A stretch of 32,650 nt of DNA from Azolla pinnata. Lineage: Eukaryota > Streptophyta > Polypodiopsida > Salviniales > Salviniaceae. Where the stretch lies: contig JBBBWG010027268.1 in NCBI GenBank assembly GCA_037176905.1, forward strand, positions 31,718 through 64,367, given 5' to 3'. Under the pieces are notes generated by a model. The model searched no databases, was not told where the DNA came from, and saw nothing but the letters and a program-made list of their open reading frames with translations. Positions 21,241 to 32,629 of this stretch are shown in pieces (position 1 is the first letter of the stretch; each line of letters starts with the position of its first letter). Both the position numbers and the translations under genes were made by a program.

Positions 21241-22425
21241 GGGTTTTATTTTATTCTGACCCTGATCAAGCAGAACGAGAGCACCGTCTCTCTTCTGGGA
21301 TTTGGGCCTCCTCTTGCTTCTGGAATCGGCCCAATGGCGAGCATGAACCACTTGCATGCATGCATTGTGGACTATGGTGGGGGATCTATCTAATCTTTGA
21401 AGGAAAAGTCAAGCAAGAGTCGAAAGAGAAAAAAAAAAGTCAAGAGTCTATTGATACGAGCCTCGTACCGTGACCGAATTCCACTCAAAAAAAACAAAAG
21501 CCTCTTCATATGTCCGATGCTACGCGAGCTCTGTGCACCATTATCGGCTTCTGTTCTTTCCCCTGTCAGCGAGCTCTTGACTGACCAATCTGACCTTTTG
21601 CTTGTGGGGTGGGGCGAGATTCCAGATATTCCCCTCCATTATGCATCTAGACTCCGACTGCTATCACATCGGAGAGTCGGATCTGCGAAGTCCTGTTTCG
21701 CACTTTCGGGCCCCTTTATCCATCGATCGCTTCTGCGAAAACGTCTGATAGATCGATCGATCGATCGACCAATGCCCACCAGAGTCGCTGTGACACCACG
21801 ACAGCTGCAGGAAACAAACGCTGGATTCAACGTACTCCGATCACCAAAGACAGCTCAGATGGTAGAGATGCCCGAGAAACTCACATTCGTGACTCCGCGC
21901 AGCTCCGATCGCCTGTGTATAGATAGACAGAGAAAAGCTGAAGCCGATTTTTCCGTAACAAGATGATCTAACCATGTCGTCGAGGCTCGATTTTCAAGCC
22001 TCATGAGTCGTTGCGGACGACATGCAATTTTCACGCCCAAAAGTCTCCCAACCCCAACCACCTTCCCCTGAACCAAGGACTTCATTCAATAGCAGGCAAA
22101 AAACCACCGAAAAAAAAGCCCGAATCTGTTGCTCTCGACGATTGCCTGCCTTGTGGCAATGGATACATATGATTATATCACACTCTTTGTGCACCTTCCC
22201 GTCGGTCATACAACAACAGAAACCCACTTCTTTTTATAAACCCCGAATCTCTCATCAGTTCAATGGGTTTGTACGATGCACTCGGGTACCTGTTTGTTTA
22301 TGCACAGTGTGCATGACTCGGTTCCGAATTCCAGCGCTTCGATTGCCTTCCGCCGAGCTCGCTACTGTTATCTCGTCCTCGAGCTCGGGCAGATTGAGCC
22401 AAAGAGTTGCAAAATGAACGAATAA
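21241..22425. other. intergenic, moderately GC-rich, nothing recognised
   Basis: Open frames of 60-189 residues (the longest is plus 21397-21966) have no recognisable domains and a basic, low-complexity start. A short (GATC)n run lies at 21749-21768. The 131-residue frame at 22022-22417 is also unrecognised. An unannotated leader or promoter is possible. Confidence 0.35.
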
Positions 22426-23626
22426 ATATCGGTATGGGATCGGAATGATACCGCACTTTGATGTGCAAGTAAGTATCGCACCGACTGGATGCTACTTAAT
22501 AGTGCTACGTTCTGATTCTAGCTGATGCAGTTGAGCTTAATTACTAGCAGCTTATGTTAATTACTACATTTAAAGGAAATTGTAGGATAATCGGCCAGCT
22601 ATTTACCACAGTAGCTGAATCACCCACAATCGCTAACTATGGTCTTGTAATATCTTATTGAATCACATCAAGGAGATTTTAGGCCGGCCAGTGACCCTTT
22701 AGTTGATGTTGAATTTCTTTCTCAAACTTCTTCTGCATTGGGTTTACTAAGTGTTAATAATGCCTAAAGTTGCATGCTTGGTAAGTAAACGCTAACAATA
22801 CCCTCTATTGTCCACTTATCATATCATTAACGATTTACTAACCTAACCACCTCCTTGAGAACACTACTAATTAGTAGCAGTCCATTAATGAATGTCATTA
22901 AGTACCCATTAATCCAAATATCTATTCAGTTTTAGCGCATATGCAACACTCATAAAAAGGCAAACCCATAATTCATTTTATGAAAGACTCGAGACTAAAA
23001 CAACTTGAGGAGGAAACTCTCTGGTATATGCAGAATGTTCGTACTTACATCATCATTGGGACTGGCACCTTCTCATAACCCGAAATCCTCCAATGTTTCT
23101 GAGAAACAACCTGAAATTTCAACCATCGATGTCATTTAATCCTGTGGTTGCATTCTTCAACCGAAGGTCGAGTGTAGAGTCGAAACATGCCAAAACATTG
23201 CAGATGTTTAGAAATAAAAGTATGTGATGCTTTCCCAGGTCAACACTGATTCAAGTTGACATTGTTACAAAAATATTGCATCTTAACGTTCTTGTTTTTA
23301 TATCTTTAGAATTAAATGCCCAATGAAGAGAGGCCTCGGGGTCAAGCAACGCAGTGCATAAACTCCATGAGTATGAAGTATCATAAATACGCCCCTCGCC
23401 GCATGAGGATGGGTCCATACGCAATCTCTTGGTTCACAGCGATGAAGCGATTGGATGCCATAACTATAATGTCCACGAAAGAAAAAAAAAAGATTTATGA
23501 TTAGTATTGCCATAATTTTACAATCATTCCAGCGATTCACTAAGTGATTGAGTGTTATAATTACAAGAATATGAGCAATTAGTCAGTTTGAACGAAAATA
23601 CGAAAAAGGAAGGTGGCCCACCCATA
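22426..23626. other. AT-rich intergenic, nothing recognised
   Basis: AT-rich sequence with TTAATTACTA-like words and no credible frame. A short frame pair at 23298-23540 is antisense to itself and unrecognised. No transposon ends were seen. Confidence 0.4.
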
Positions 23627-23926
23627 TTACACAAGGGATTTTTGTTCACTCAACAAAATAATGATAGGATCCTCGTAATTTCTGATGTTTGCCTCTAATT
23701 TCATGCATGAGCAGGAAATTTTGCAATGAACAATAATATTATGACTTAGTTCATATTGGACAACTGAACTGATCCCTACTGGCATAACAAAAATGTGTGT
23801 TGGCAAAATGGAATGAATGACCTTTGTCTGATCTTTCCAAGGCCAAACTAAACAAACGTGAGCTAGATTTCCCCAAAAACTCCCAACCTCCATGTCAAAC
23901 TCAATAAACCCGATGATTTTGAGCAT
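23627..23926 (-). pseudogene. candidate last exon of the kleisin gene, out of frame
   Basis: On the minus strand an acceptor (GTCACACCAG) is followed at 23926 by a frame starting MLKIIGFIEF, then DMEVGSFWGNL. This aligns with the end of REC8/SYN1 winged helices (pattern VLxTxGxIxVxQ, then PYGDIL) and would continue the preceding exon's KLFYQIC perfectly in content. That exon ends one base into a codon, however, while this one starts at a codon border, so the join is shifted by one base and stops after about nine residues. The hallmark YGDI is also lost (FWGN). In its own frame it runs open to a stop at 23627, far past the normal end. The match is by eye and short. Confidence 0.45.
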
Positions 23927-23952
23927 CTGGTGTGACTCCAAAAGATTCTAAC

Positions 23953-24124
23953 AAGGAGGGCTCGACCCCTCCTTTGGAAGCAAATGCCCTCCTTGATTAA
24001 GTGTTGCTAGCAAGAACAACCATTCACTAATAAAGACGTCTCTACTAACGGGCCCCCTCATTTGGAGGCAAATTTCCTCCTTGATTTGATAGCGAGAAAA
24101 ATCATTCGCTGATAAAGACGTCTC
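23953..24124. repeat. diverged 78/72-bp duplication with an inverted repeat
   Basis: Copy one (23965-24042) and copy two (24053-24124) share CCCCTC.TTTGGA.GCAAAT, CCTCCTTGATT and ATAAAGACGTCTC. Just before the first copy AAGGAGGG, a 5-7 base loop and CCCTCCTT form an 8-bp stem. Copy two contains GGAGGCAAATTTCCTCC, another small hairpin. If the candidate last kleisin exon is real, this lies inside the last intron. Confidence 0.8.
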
Positions 24125-24312
24125 AACATAATGTGGTAGCCTCTAAATTTCCACTTAGACATAAGAACAAATTATCAACTATTAGTATAAATGGTATGCT
24201 TGGTAATTCTTGGAAAATTATTTAGATATGTTGATATTTTTATTCTTTAGTTGCTTATTGTTTTAAAAAGTTAACTTCACTTTTTTAATGGTCTATGTAT
24301 TTGCGGCGTTAC

Positions 24313-27300
24313 CACAGATTTGGTAGAAAAGCTTTGCAGCATTGGACCTGTCCAAGCCCACCATGAGATCAGTCGAGGAGATATTGCCTTTTGGATTATG
24401 TTGCTGGTTGAAACGTTCACGCACAATCCTGCATATGCACATTAGTCACGTAACAGATTCATGAAGAATAAGATATGAACTGTTGATGCAGATGTAAACA
24501 CACATACGTACACGCCACTACATATTTGTGCATATATATGTGTATACAAGAATAGTATTTGATCCTTTTCAAGAACTCACTCCAGCAATGAAGTAGTGAC
24601 TGTGTTTATACTGCTCCTTTGGTGTAATGAGTTATGAAGAAGTGCATCTTGAGAGGGCCATGTCTCCTCCAGCACTGTGACACAGAATACGAAAGGTAAG
24701 GTTTAGCTCACCATACACCGCTTTTATTCTTTTCTGGTTTCCTGCTAATAATTTAGTCAACGAGCTAATCAAAAGGAGTTTAGCACTACATATTTTAATT
24801 TTTCACATACATGAAAGAATCCACCTTCAGCCTGATGGCCCACTAGGAGCTCATACAAGAAGAGTGCATTTTTCTCATGTTTATCGAATTAAATGGGATG
24901 ATTATACATTTGTGCCATATAAATTAAACCCCGCTTTCCCTTTTATTCATATGGTATGAACTTCTAGGATACGTGAGAAAGAATATGCATTCTCTTTGTA
25001 GTGTTAAATATTATGAGTTATAATTTTCAGTGTTATGAGGTCTCGTAGCATAGTTATGGACCACTTCACATTAGAAAAACTCGTAATACCATCTCCTGAG
25101 TGGGACAATGTGTCAGACAAAATGTCTAATACTAGTCAAATTATGCTTCTCTAATTTAACATGAATTAGAGTGCATTACACTCACCCAGAGCACCTCAAA
25201 AATTTCCGTACTTGTCTTTTAAGGTATTTAAAAAGTGACTCAATGTGCCAGAATGATGGTGAGTAAGCAATGTAAAACTTATTGGTTATATTTTTCTATG
25301 AAAAATTCAAACACATTTACCGAATTGACTCAGAGCTGAGCCCAAGCCGCCTCCAACATCAAAATTTTCAGTGATTGTCTCTTTAAGATAATCATCTTTT
25401 TGTAGTTCAAATCTTGGTGACATATCCATTCCACTGCTGTATGACCTCCTCGTGCTGTTTGTATCATACACACGAGTAGACTGATTTATGGTGAGATCTT
25501 TTTTTCTCTTTTTGTTGCTTGGCTACTTCAAATTTTTCATAGCTAGGTGAGATAGATCGAGGAATAAAGTAGAGCAAGAAAATTTCAACTAGAACTGGAG
25601 ATGGGAGACATATGTAAGACTAAAGTGTCCAACGCACAAAAATAGTGGATTAAAGTTGTCTTGCCTTGTTGTATGTTTAGGGAACTCCTCCTCTTTATCC
25701 AAGGATAGTCTCCCTGAGCGAGGAGTTGCCATAGCAGCTGGAAGGGATGTCTTTGATCTTCCACTAGTCTGCCCTGTTTAATATAGAGCAAAAATCATTC
25801 AGAATAATATAATCTTAAAACTATATTTGTACATCCTTGCTCAGACTAGAGATATTTAATAAATTTCACTATTAGTTTACATTATTGATTAAGCAACAAT
25901 TTAACTATAGCATTTATATGGTGTTCATCCAAGCATATGTAGTTTATTGAAATAAGATCCATTCGTGATCATCTGGTTTCCATCAAATTCATCAATGTTT
26001 TGTTGTTGAACATCAAACAGCATTTGAAATGAGTTCATTCAACATTCTCTCTCGATCATTTAGAAGCAGTTCCATTAATTTCATGAATGTTCTGTTCGTG
26101 AACATCAAACAACACATTGTTTTATCTAAGTCATAAATATCTCCACCTGAAATTCTGGGTGTTATCCCCAGCTGGTTCACGAAGAGATTTTCGTAGTTTC
26201 TGATGGGTGTGTTAAGAGCAGAACGAAGTTTTTCCACTGATCCATAATCTGCATAATTTGGAACCCCTGCCTGCTCTTGAATAGGTTGCATCTGGCATTT
26301 TAAGCAATACGTGAGTTTTCCACTGTTTCAAGTCACACTCTACATTTGTCTTCTCGTACTTTGGAATGTTTAAGAAGAATGAATATTCAGAAGCATATCA
26401 TTTTCTTACAATTTCTTCATCTTCAATCATGAACAGCTCTACACCATCTACATGTGTGTTCTGTAATGCTCTGAGCTGCCTAGGGAGTCCTGCACCTGAT
26501 TATAAAAACAATTAGAATTTGAGTATTCTTACTCATGACAAATTTCGTACTTGACCTTATATGATGCAACTTGATCAGGGTAATGTATACCAGAAGATTC
26601 CAGGTTATCAGATGATCTCATGCCCTTCTTGCTTGTGCAATTCAGATTCCAAAGCTCAATAAGTGGAGAAGGCCACACGGAACTCGTGCCAGAATGCAAA
26701 TTCCAACATAATGAAGAAGATGGTAAGTGGAGACTTCTCCCAATCGTTGAAGCTCGGTCAATCTTCAGCACCTGTTTAAATTATAGATAAATAGATGATG
26801 CATATATTTAAATTAAAGTTGAATATTTTTACTCGTGATATTTGACTCATTGTAAACTAATTAATTGTGCAAACAATTAGATTAAATACCTTAGGCTTTC
26901 CTGATCTATTTCCCAATATATCATTACTGTCTTTCAGCCATGTACTGAATACTTGCGCTGAAACTTCAGTGAAATCTGTGTCAATCACCGGAACTCTCTT
27001 CCGTTTTTTTCTGTGTGTTCTTGCCCTTCTGTATTGAGGTGATCCCTCGGTCTAAAGCATGACCATGTGAGTGTTCATTCTGAAGTTTTACAATGTAACT
27101 ATTTTTTAACCTTCATATTTCAATAAAATGTGATCATAATTCCGCACTTACAGGTATAGCTTCATTTTCTTTTGTATGCTTTAATCCTTGAATTCTACTA
27201 TGTTGCATCTCTTCATCCAGGGTAGTATTTAGATCTGGAGGCAACTCATCTGATAAAAATAGCCGAATATCTAAGTGATGAAATGTGGGTGCCATGTATG

Positions 27301-30300
27301 TAACTACATTCTTCCTACATGATGAACCGTTCATTATTACAAGTCTCGGTTTTCATCTAGTCACAATGCATCGGTTTCTTGGTAAACAAAGGCATGGGGA
27401 TAACCTGGAATCTGATATTCAGGGCATATATCCTCCATGATTAAGTCATTTGGTGGAGGGAGTCGATCATCATTATCATCCCTGCATGAATATTTAGCCG
27501 TAAGTTCTGGAATCTAGAGAATTGACCAATCAGTCCTACAATGTCTTAACCTGACTAAGGTCTCAGGTTGCATTGGATCATCCTGAATTGTGATTGCTTC
27601 TTGTGAAACTGGTCAATAACATCGTGTTAGTAAGGTATTATAGCTTAATAACATCGTTGAATTCGATTTCAACAAGAATTTGATTACCTTGGAATTTACG
27701 TTGAGGAAGGTTTTCCATTTCAGGAGGATCCTCTTCCTCTAAAATAACAAAGAATTTTTCTCTCTGCAAAATGTAATTGAGTAATTAGATACTGTATAAA
27801 ATGTTTATTTTTCTCGGGCTTTCTTGTTGAAGCACAGGAAAACATTGCTGGTATTATATGCAAACCAACTGCTTGATTTAAGAACTGATGGTTGAATCCT
27901 GTAATTGCAGGTTAAAATGGAGAAACGATATTTGTTGTCGCATTAGCTTGAAACACCCAACTTCACATGCCTACACTTGTGATAAATGATCAAAACTCTA
28001 TTACAACGTTCTCAAAATATCTCATTTATACCTCTTGAAACTTCTCAACGAAGGCTTATGACACAATGTATCTTGCCATATTAATTTAAGAAGCAATAAA
28101 TAGACTCAGAATGCAATTCACATCTGAAAATGTTCAATGATTCAGCTGTGTGTATATAGCTCCCAATAAAATACATGACTGGCATGTGTTTGTCTGTCGA
28201 AAAAATAGTCAATATATGTCATTTAGGCCGGCTGAGCAGATATGCTATGTGCACAATAAGTTTCTTGAAGTTTTCTTTTTCATACATTGTGAGATCTTGA
28301 TGGTACTTCTGATGGATGCATCATAAGACGCAGGTTCAAATCGTAAGCATCATTTTTTCTGTGGACCGATCTTTCAGATATAGGGCTTCAACTTTGCTTA
28401 ACCCCTGAAAGTTCTGAAGTTATCCAATGCCATGTTTTCTCTGCGGAATGATGTATATGATTTATATTTTAGATAAACTGACATTTTAGGTTTTCTCTTA
28501 GCTTGACTAAGCTGGACCATAAACAAGTTACATCCAAATAAAAAGGTTAAGTTAGCTTAAGTAATGATTCTAATGGATTACGGAGGTAAAACAAGTTGGT
28601 TTCAAATAGAGATAGCCTTTTTTAGAAAAGCGAAAGGAGAAAAGAATGATATTCAAGATGGGCAGAAAACGTTATTAAAGAGGCCGTGGTTCATCACCAC
28701 ACGCTGACTTAATTATCCACAGAAACTAGAAAGTTCTGATCCTACAAAAGTTTAACTTGAAGCATGCGGCTTTCTGATCATTTTGTATGCAGTTTATGAT
28801 TTACGTGTTTCTCATGAGTGCAATGAGCAAGAAACATCAATCCACCTTGGTAGCTTAACCAATGAGCATTTTAAATGAAGAATTTAAGTCTCACTAACAG
28901 CTTGCCTTGCATCGTATATTTTATCTATGAAAGGACTTAATTTATAAGAAATTTTAGAGTGGTTTCTTCTAGTTACACGCTCATTGAATGCGTTAGGTTT
29001 TCCTGGTTCTATTGGACTACTCTGCTGATGCTTCTATAAAAGATGTGAGCGGTAATTCATCCAGCATTTGGAATGTTAATTGGGAAAAAAGGAACCAAGT
29101 ACTCGCATAACTAAGATTTAATCATGACTACACTTCATATCAGTAATTATGAATATGTTGCTGCATTTCAATTACAATCTTCAATGTTTGCAAGTTCGCT
29201 AATGTTCACCAAACTGAATTTCTCACTCTAAGACTTTCAATAACATAGAACAATATGTTTGATATTCTTCATATCAGAAATTATGACGATGTTGCTGCAT
29301 TCCAGTTACAATCTTCAAATGTTTCCAAGTACGCTAATCTTCACCAATTTGGATAATCAGACGTTCTTTTGATTACATGAAACAATATGTAAGATTCTGT
29401 ACGCAGTTCAAACTAGCTCTTTTTCATTATTTGCTTGCTAGCCTCTTCAAAATTGTTTGCAATGAACGAATTTGTGTCTTTTCATATAAAAGTAATATTC
29501 AAATTTAGATTGCTTATAACTATGCCTGAAACTTTCAAATTATGCGTGCTACAGTTTCAGCTTAGGTATTGAATCATTTTGTTGCCGCTTAAGCAGATTA
29601 CCCTCTCAATTTCTTCATCCGGGGATGTGTGTGGCTGAAAATCTCCCTTCTTAATATCCTGATACTCATCATTGAATCCATACTCGATTGTTATAGCTTC
29701 AAATCTGCAAGGCTATTATTTCAGTATTGCTGTTGAAATGCTTGTTCAGTTAGATTTCTTAGAAATCTAATAGCAATATAACCTTCCAAATTTTACCTAG
29801 CTTGGGATTTTTCTTTTGTGAGGGATGCAGTGTCTGCCTTTTTAGTAGCCTTGACTAGTTTTATCTGAATCTGTAGTGGAATAAAAAGCTCACGTGTTCA
29901 TGTACAGAATCTGGAAGATTTCACAATTGCATTACAGTTTTTGCCATTTTGAGTTTTGTTCTACAGTTTATGTTATCAGCCTACCAATAGATTGTTGACA
30001 TCCTCTGCAAAAGATCAACAATAAAATACCATCAGCAATTGATACACATACAAGCATACCTGCACATGATATATATGCATTATGTATCTACATATATACA
30101 GTATGTGCACATGTATATACAGTAATATATCACTACGAATTCTCATGATATCTAAGTTTGCTCCTCAAAATAATTTCATATGTTACAAAAATGTAGATCC
30201 AATACCAGAAAAGAATTTCACTTTACGATCATATATTAGCACAACTCCACCTGTAGAGAAAATATCAAAGAGCTTCCTGATTTCAGTAAAAGTTCTCATG

Positions 30301-31376
30301 ATCATGCGTATTAGCAATCACAATAAGAACATACGATCTTATAGATTCATTCACCAATATTATTATAGGAGAAGAGAAAATCGTATCTACCCATCAGGAT
30401 TCCTGACAGTCGAAGTGCTAACGGTACCACAGGGTTTAAAATCTGCTCACTAATTATGATAATCGATATTACAAAATGTAAGAACCCGTTTAAATCCACA
30501 TTTTGGATATATAAATGATAATAAGACTTAATAAAATCCCCACTTTCATTCGTCTATTCAGAGTAAATTTCTGTTTGTACCAAATTTCTGCTATGTCGAT
30601 TTGATCAGCTTTTCTTCTGTTAATCTTTGCATGCATAGTGGCTGCAATCCTGACAGAAATAACAATGGTAACTCAGGAGAACAGTTAGACCTGCATTGTA
30701 ATTTCTGGGAAATTGATAATCGCTTGAAGGTTCACTAACGATTAGATTAAATCGTTAATTTAATCCTAATCTGCATGAACTAATATGTACGTCATCAAGA
30801 TTTTTAGATGTAAGTGAACAAGATGAATCAAGACTAGTTATTTTATCTATGCATGAATTAGAGGAAACATGACCAGATTTAAATTGCGGAGATTCAGTAT
30901 CCTTTGATTAGACTTCATAATGAATGTGCGATAGAAGACACGCATTGTAATTAGTGACGTTTTAAATGGATTGTAATCACCATGAGTTTCACAGAATAAA
31001 TCATTCATGCATATTCCATATTGACCGTGACTAATTGGTACATGGACTTCAGTTTTAGATACATAGTCATAAGCAGCATAGCTGATTATAAGGCGTAAGT
31101 AAAAAAGATCTTCCAGACTACCATATTATTGCTTGAGAAGGTTGAACATTAAATTTAAATTATATTAAATGCTCCATATTCTTGATCGTGATCAATAAAC
31201 ATATGCGTAAAGACTTTTATGTACTGTAATCTTCTTAAGCTGCAGATTTTCTTGATGTGATTATTGGAAGAAAAGAAGATGAATTATGATGTATTATGAA
31301 GAGTGGAGAGACGATGAATTAACCAGATTTGGGCAAAAGGTCCCTTTCTGGAGAGCAGCTGGTTGGAGTAGAACAT
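24313..31376 (-). CDS. REC8: REC8/SYN1-type alpha-kleisin (meiotic cohesin), divergent, 3' end unclear
   Basis: Nineteen exons in transcript order: 31324-31376, 30581-30649, 30391-30449, 30206-30250, 29985-30004, 29797-29870, 29602-29704, 27688-27763, 27551-27608, 27405-27481, 27152-27270, 26890-27051, 26591-26771, 26410-26495, 26147-26291, 25665-25773, 25321-25454, 24581-24674 and 24313-24428; about 593 residues, phases all agree. The N-terminal kleisin domain is clear: MFYSNQLLSRKGPFAQIW, ATMHAKINRRK, CEQILNPVVPLALRLSGILM, GGVVLIYDRKVKFF. The middle has THRKKRKR and STWLKDSNDIL, as in SYN1. The C-terminus has MVGLDRSNAAKLFYQIC, matching the SYN1 winged-helix start. REC8 closes the SMC1-SMC3 ring in meiosis and holds sister chromatids until separase cuts it. 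The 25665 border needs a GC-AG intron. Without a further exon, translation runs into the intron and stops at 24293. It could be a diverged paralogue or a decaying copy. Confidence 0.82.
27764..29601 (-). other. longest intron of the kleisin gene (1838 bp)
   Basis: It lies between exon 7 (ends GAGAGG) and exon 8 (starts AGAGAAAAA), both phase 0. No further exon was recognised inside it, but very short exons like the 20-base exon 5 could be missed. It contains the 136-bp duplication listed separately. Confidence 0.6.
29132..29398. repeat. 136-bp tandem duplication inside a kleisin intron
   Basis: CTTCATATCAG starts at 29132 and again at 29268. The two copies share TTGCTGCATT, TTACAATCTTCAA, GCTAAT.TTCACCAA and ACAATATG with about one difference per ten bases. 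It lies wholly within the 1.8-kb intron and has no coding content. Confidence 0.85.
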
Positions 31377-32551
31377 TTTTCTGATAGAATTTAGCCTGCA
31401 TTACCAAACATCAGTTTTTCCAAGCTTAATATGAATTCCTTCTCCATTAAATTAACCATATTATGGAATTCAAGGGTATATTGAGAGACGGCTAAGAATT
31501 GCTCAAGCGGCAACTTGCAGGAAATCGACAGTTTTATATTAGCTGAGAGTATCCAGTACTAGAGACAAATGAGAATTTTTCCATGGTAGGAAACCGAGTG
31601 TTTCATATGGGGGCCAATGGTTATATTAGATGAGGATATGAGAGAAGATTGAAAATTTCCCAAGAAGCTATTTGCAGGAACTCCGGAGTGTTTTATATGG
31701 GGGGCATTAATGGCTATATTAGCTGAGGACGTTAGTTGCAGGAATTATATTTCAGAAGCCATAGCTCATGCTCCTTGCAGAAACGTGATAATACTATTAT
31801 AATTGTAAGAACCCGTGGCTGATGTTAATTTGCAGGAGAGTTCTGATAACAAGCTACTTGCAGGTGACTGACGATTATGAAATAAGGCGGCATAGTTCAA
31901 TATGCGGAGTGCACAGGAAAATGTGTATGTGCGCGTGCGTGTAGAGAGAGTGAGAGAAAGAATATATCTCAATTTGCAGGTTTCTTGCAGGTTTTAAGAG
32001 AATCTGATTCCTCTATCTAGATTCAGAGATTGGTAGATTCAGAGATTAGCCGGAATCCAATTCATTCCAAAGTTACAGATTTTTCTAGGCAAACTGATAG
32101 CATGATCAATGGATGAGCCATAATGCAAACTTGAACTTGTTTCTTGCTAATCGCCGGCTTCTTGCTTGAGCAGCCTCTCCTTCTCTCTCTCACCTTCTTT
32201 AGCTGCTGTTTCTGATTCGCCTTCTTCTTTAATTCGGCTGCTCCAGCTGCTTCTTTTGCTTGCTGCTGCCAAATTCGACTTCTTCTGTATATTTCCGACG
32301 CTGCCGCTTCGTAAGTCGTCAATCTTTGATCTTCTTCGTCTTCTCGTCAGAGAAAGCTATGAAGACTTCAGAGAGAGAGAGAGAGGGAGAGGGAGAGAAG
32401 GATTGAATGGCCACTTCCTGTGTACTCACTCCACCATCGCCGTTAACTGGAAGAATCCGATGCTGACGCAGGCGGAGATCACAAGAAAATGAGAGGGAGA
32501 GTCCATGGCGGGATCGACCATCGCAATTCATAGAATCCGATGATGACGTGA
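31377..32551 (-). promoter_or_regulatory. 5' leader and upstream region of the kleisin gene
   Basis: Directly before the start codon the minus strand has TTCTATCAG then AAAAATG, so a leader intron may end four bases before ATG. The region 31500-31990 is dotted with TTGCAG words and two related blocks (see the repeat entry). From 32060 to 32400 the minus strand is GA/CAG-rich, as many plant leaders are. The 86-residue minus frame there (32062-32322) is Gln/Lys/Ala-rich with no recognised domain, so I leave it uncalled. The transcription start is unknown. Confidence 0.45.
31500..31990. repeat. TTGCAGG word cluster and two related approximately 87-bp blocks
   Basis: TTGCAG occurs near 31514, 31672, 31734, 31775, 31831, 31857, 31974 and 31985. 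Two blocks share GTGTTT.ATATGGGGG, GGCTATATTAG-like and TGAGGA words: about 31588-31640 and about 31675-31730. A weaker third relative lies near 31500-31550 (ACAGTTTTATATTAGCTGAG). The array is degenerate and lies in the upstream region of the kleisin gene. Confidence 0.7.

Positions 32552-32552
<1 letters not shown>

Positions 32553-32627
<75 letters not shown>
32553..32627 (+). repeat. (TC)n run of about 75 bases
   Basis: An uninterrupted (TC)n near the right edge, (GA)n on the minus strand, upstream of the kleisin leader. A small direct repeat (AGAATCCGATG.TGACG) lies just left of it at about 32453 and 32532. Confidence 0.97.

Positions 32628-32629
<2 letters not shown>

Noticed and set aside
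19770-21473. 567-residue plus-strand open frame
   Set aside because: It is open only because (TC)n, CATG and CAY triplets contain no stop in this frame. The translation is runs of Ser-Leu, His and Ile-Thr, with similar long frames on the other strand.
21397-21966. 189-residue plus-strand frame
   Set aside because: It has no recognisable domain, a Lys-rich low-complexity start, and a part translated from the (GATC)n run. No splice or family support was seen.
22426-24292. Transposable element between the F-box and kleisin genes
   Set aside because: No terminal repeats, target-site duplication or transposase or polymerase frame could be seen. Only a diverged 78/72-bp duplication was found.
26496-26555. 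Kleisin exon 13 ending at TATAAG|GTCAAG
   Set aside because: It would leave an intron of about 60 bases and put the next exon in a frame with a stop. The donor TCTG|GTATAC at 26590 gives a 95-base intron and the right phase.
30082-30453. 123-residue plus-strand frame
   Set aside because: It is antisense to kleisin exons 3 and 4, which explain the constrained sequence on the minus strand.
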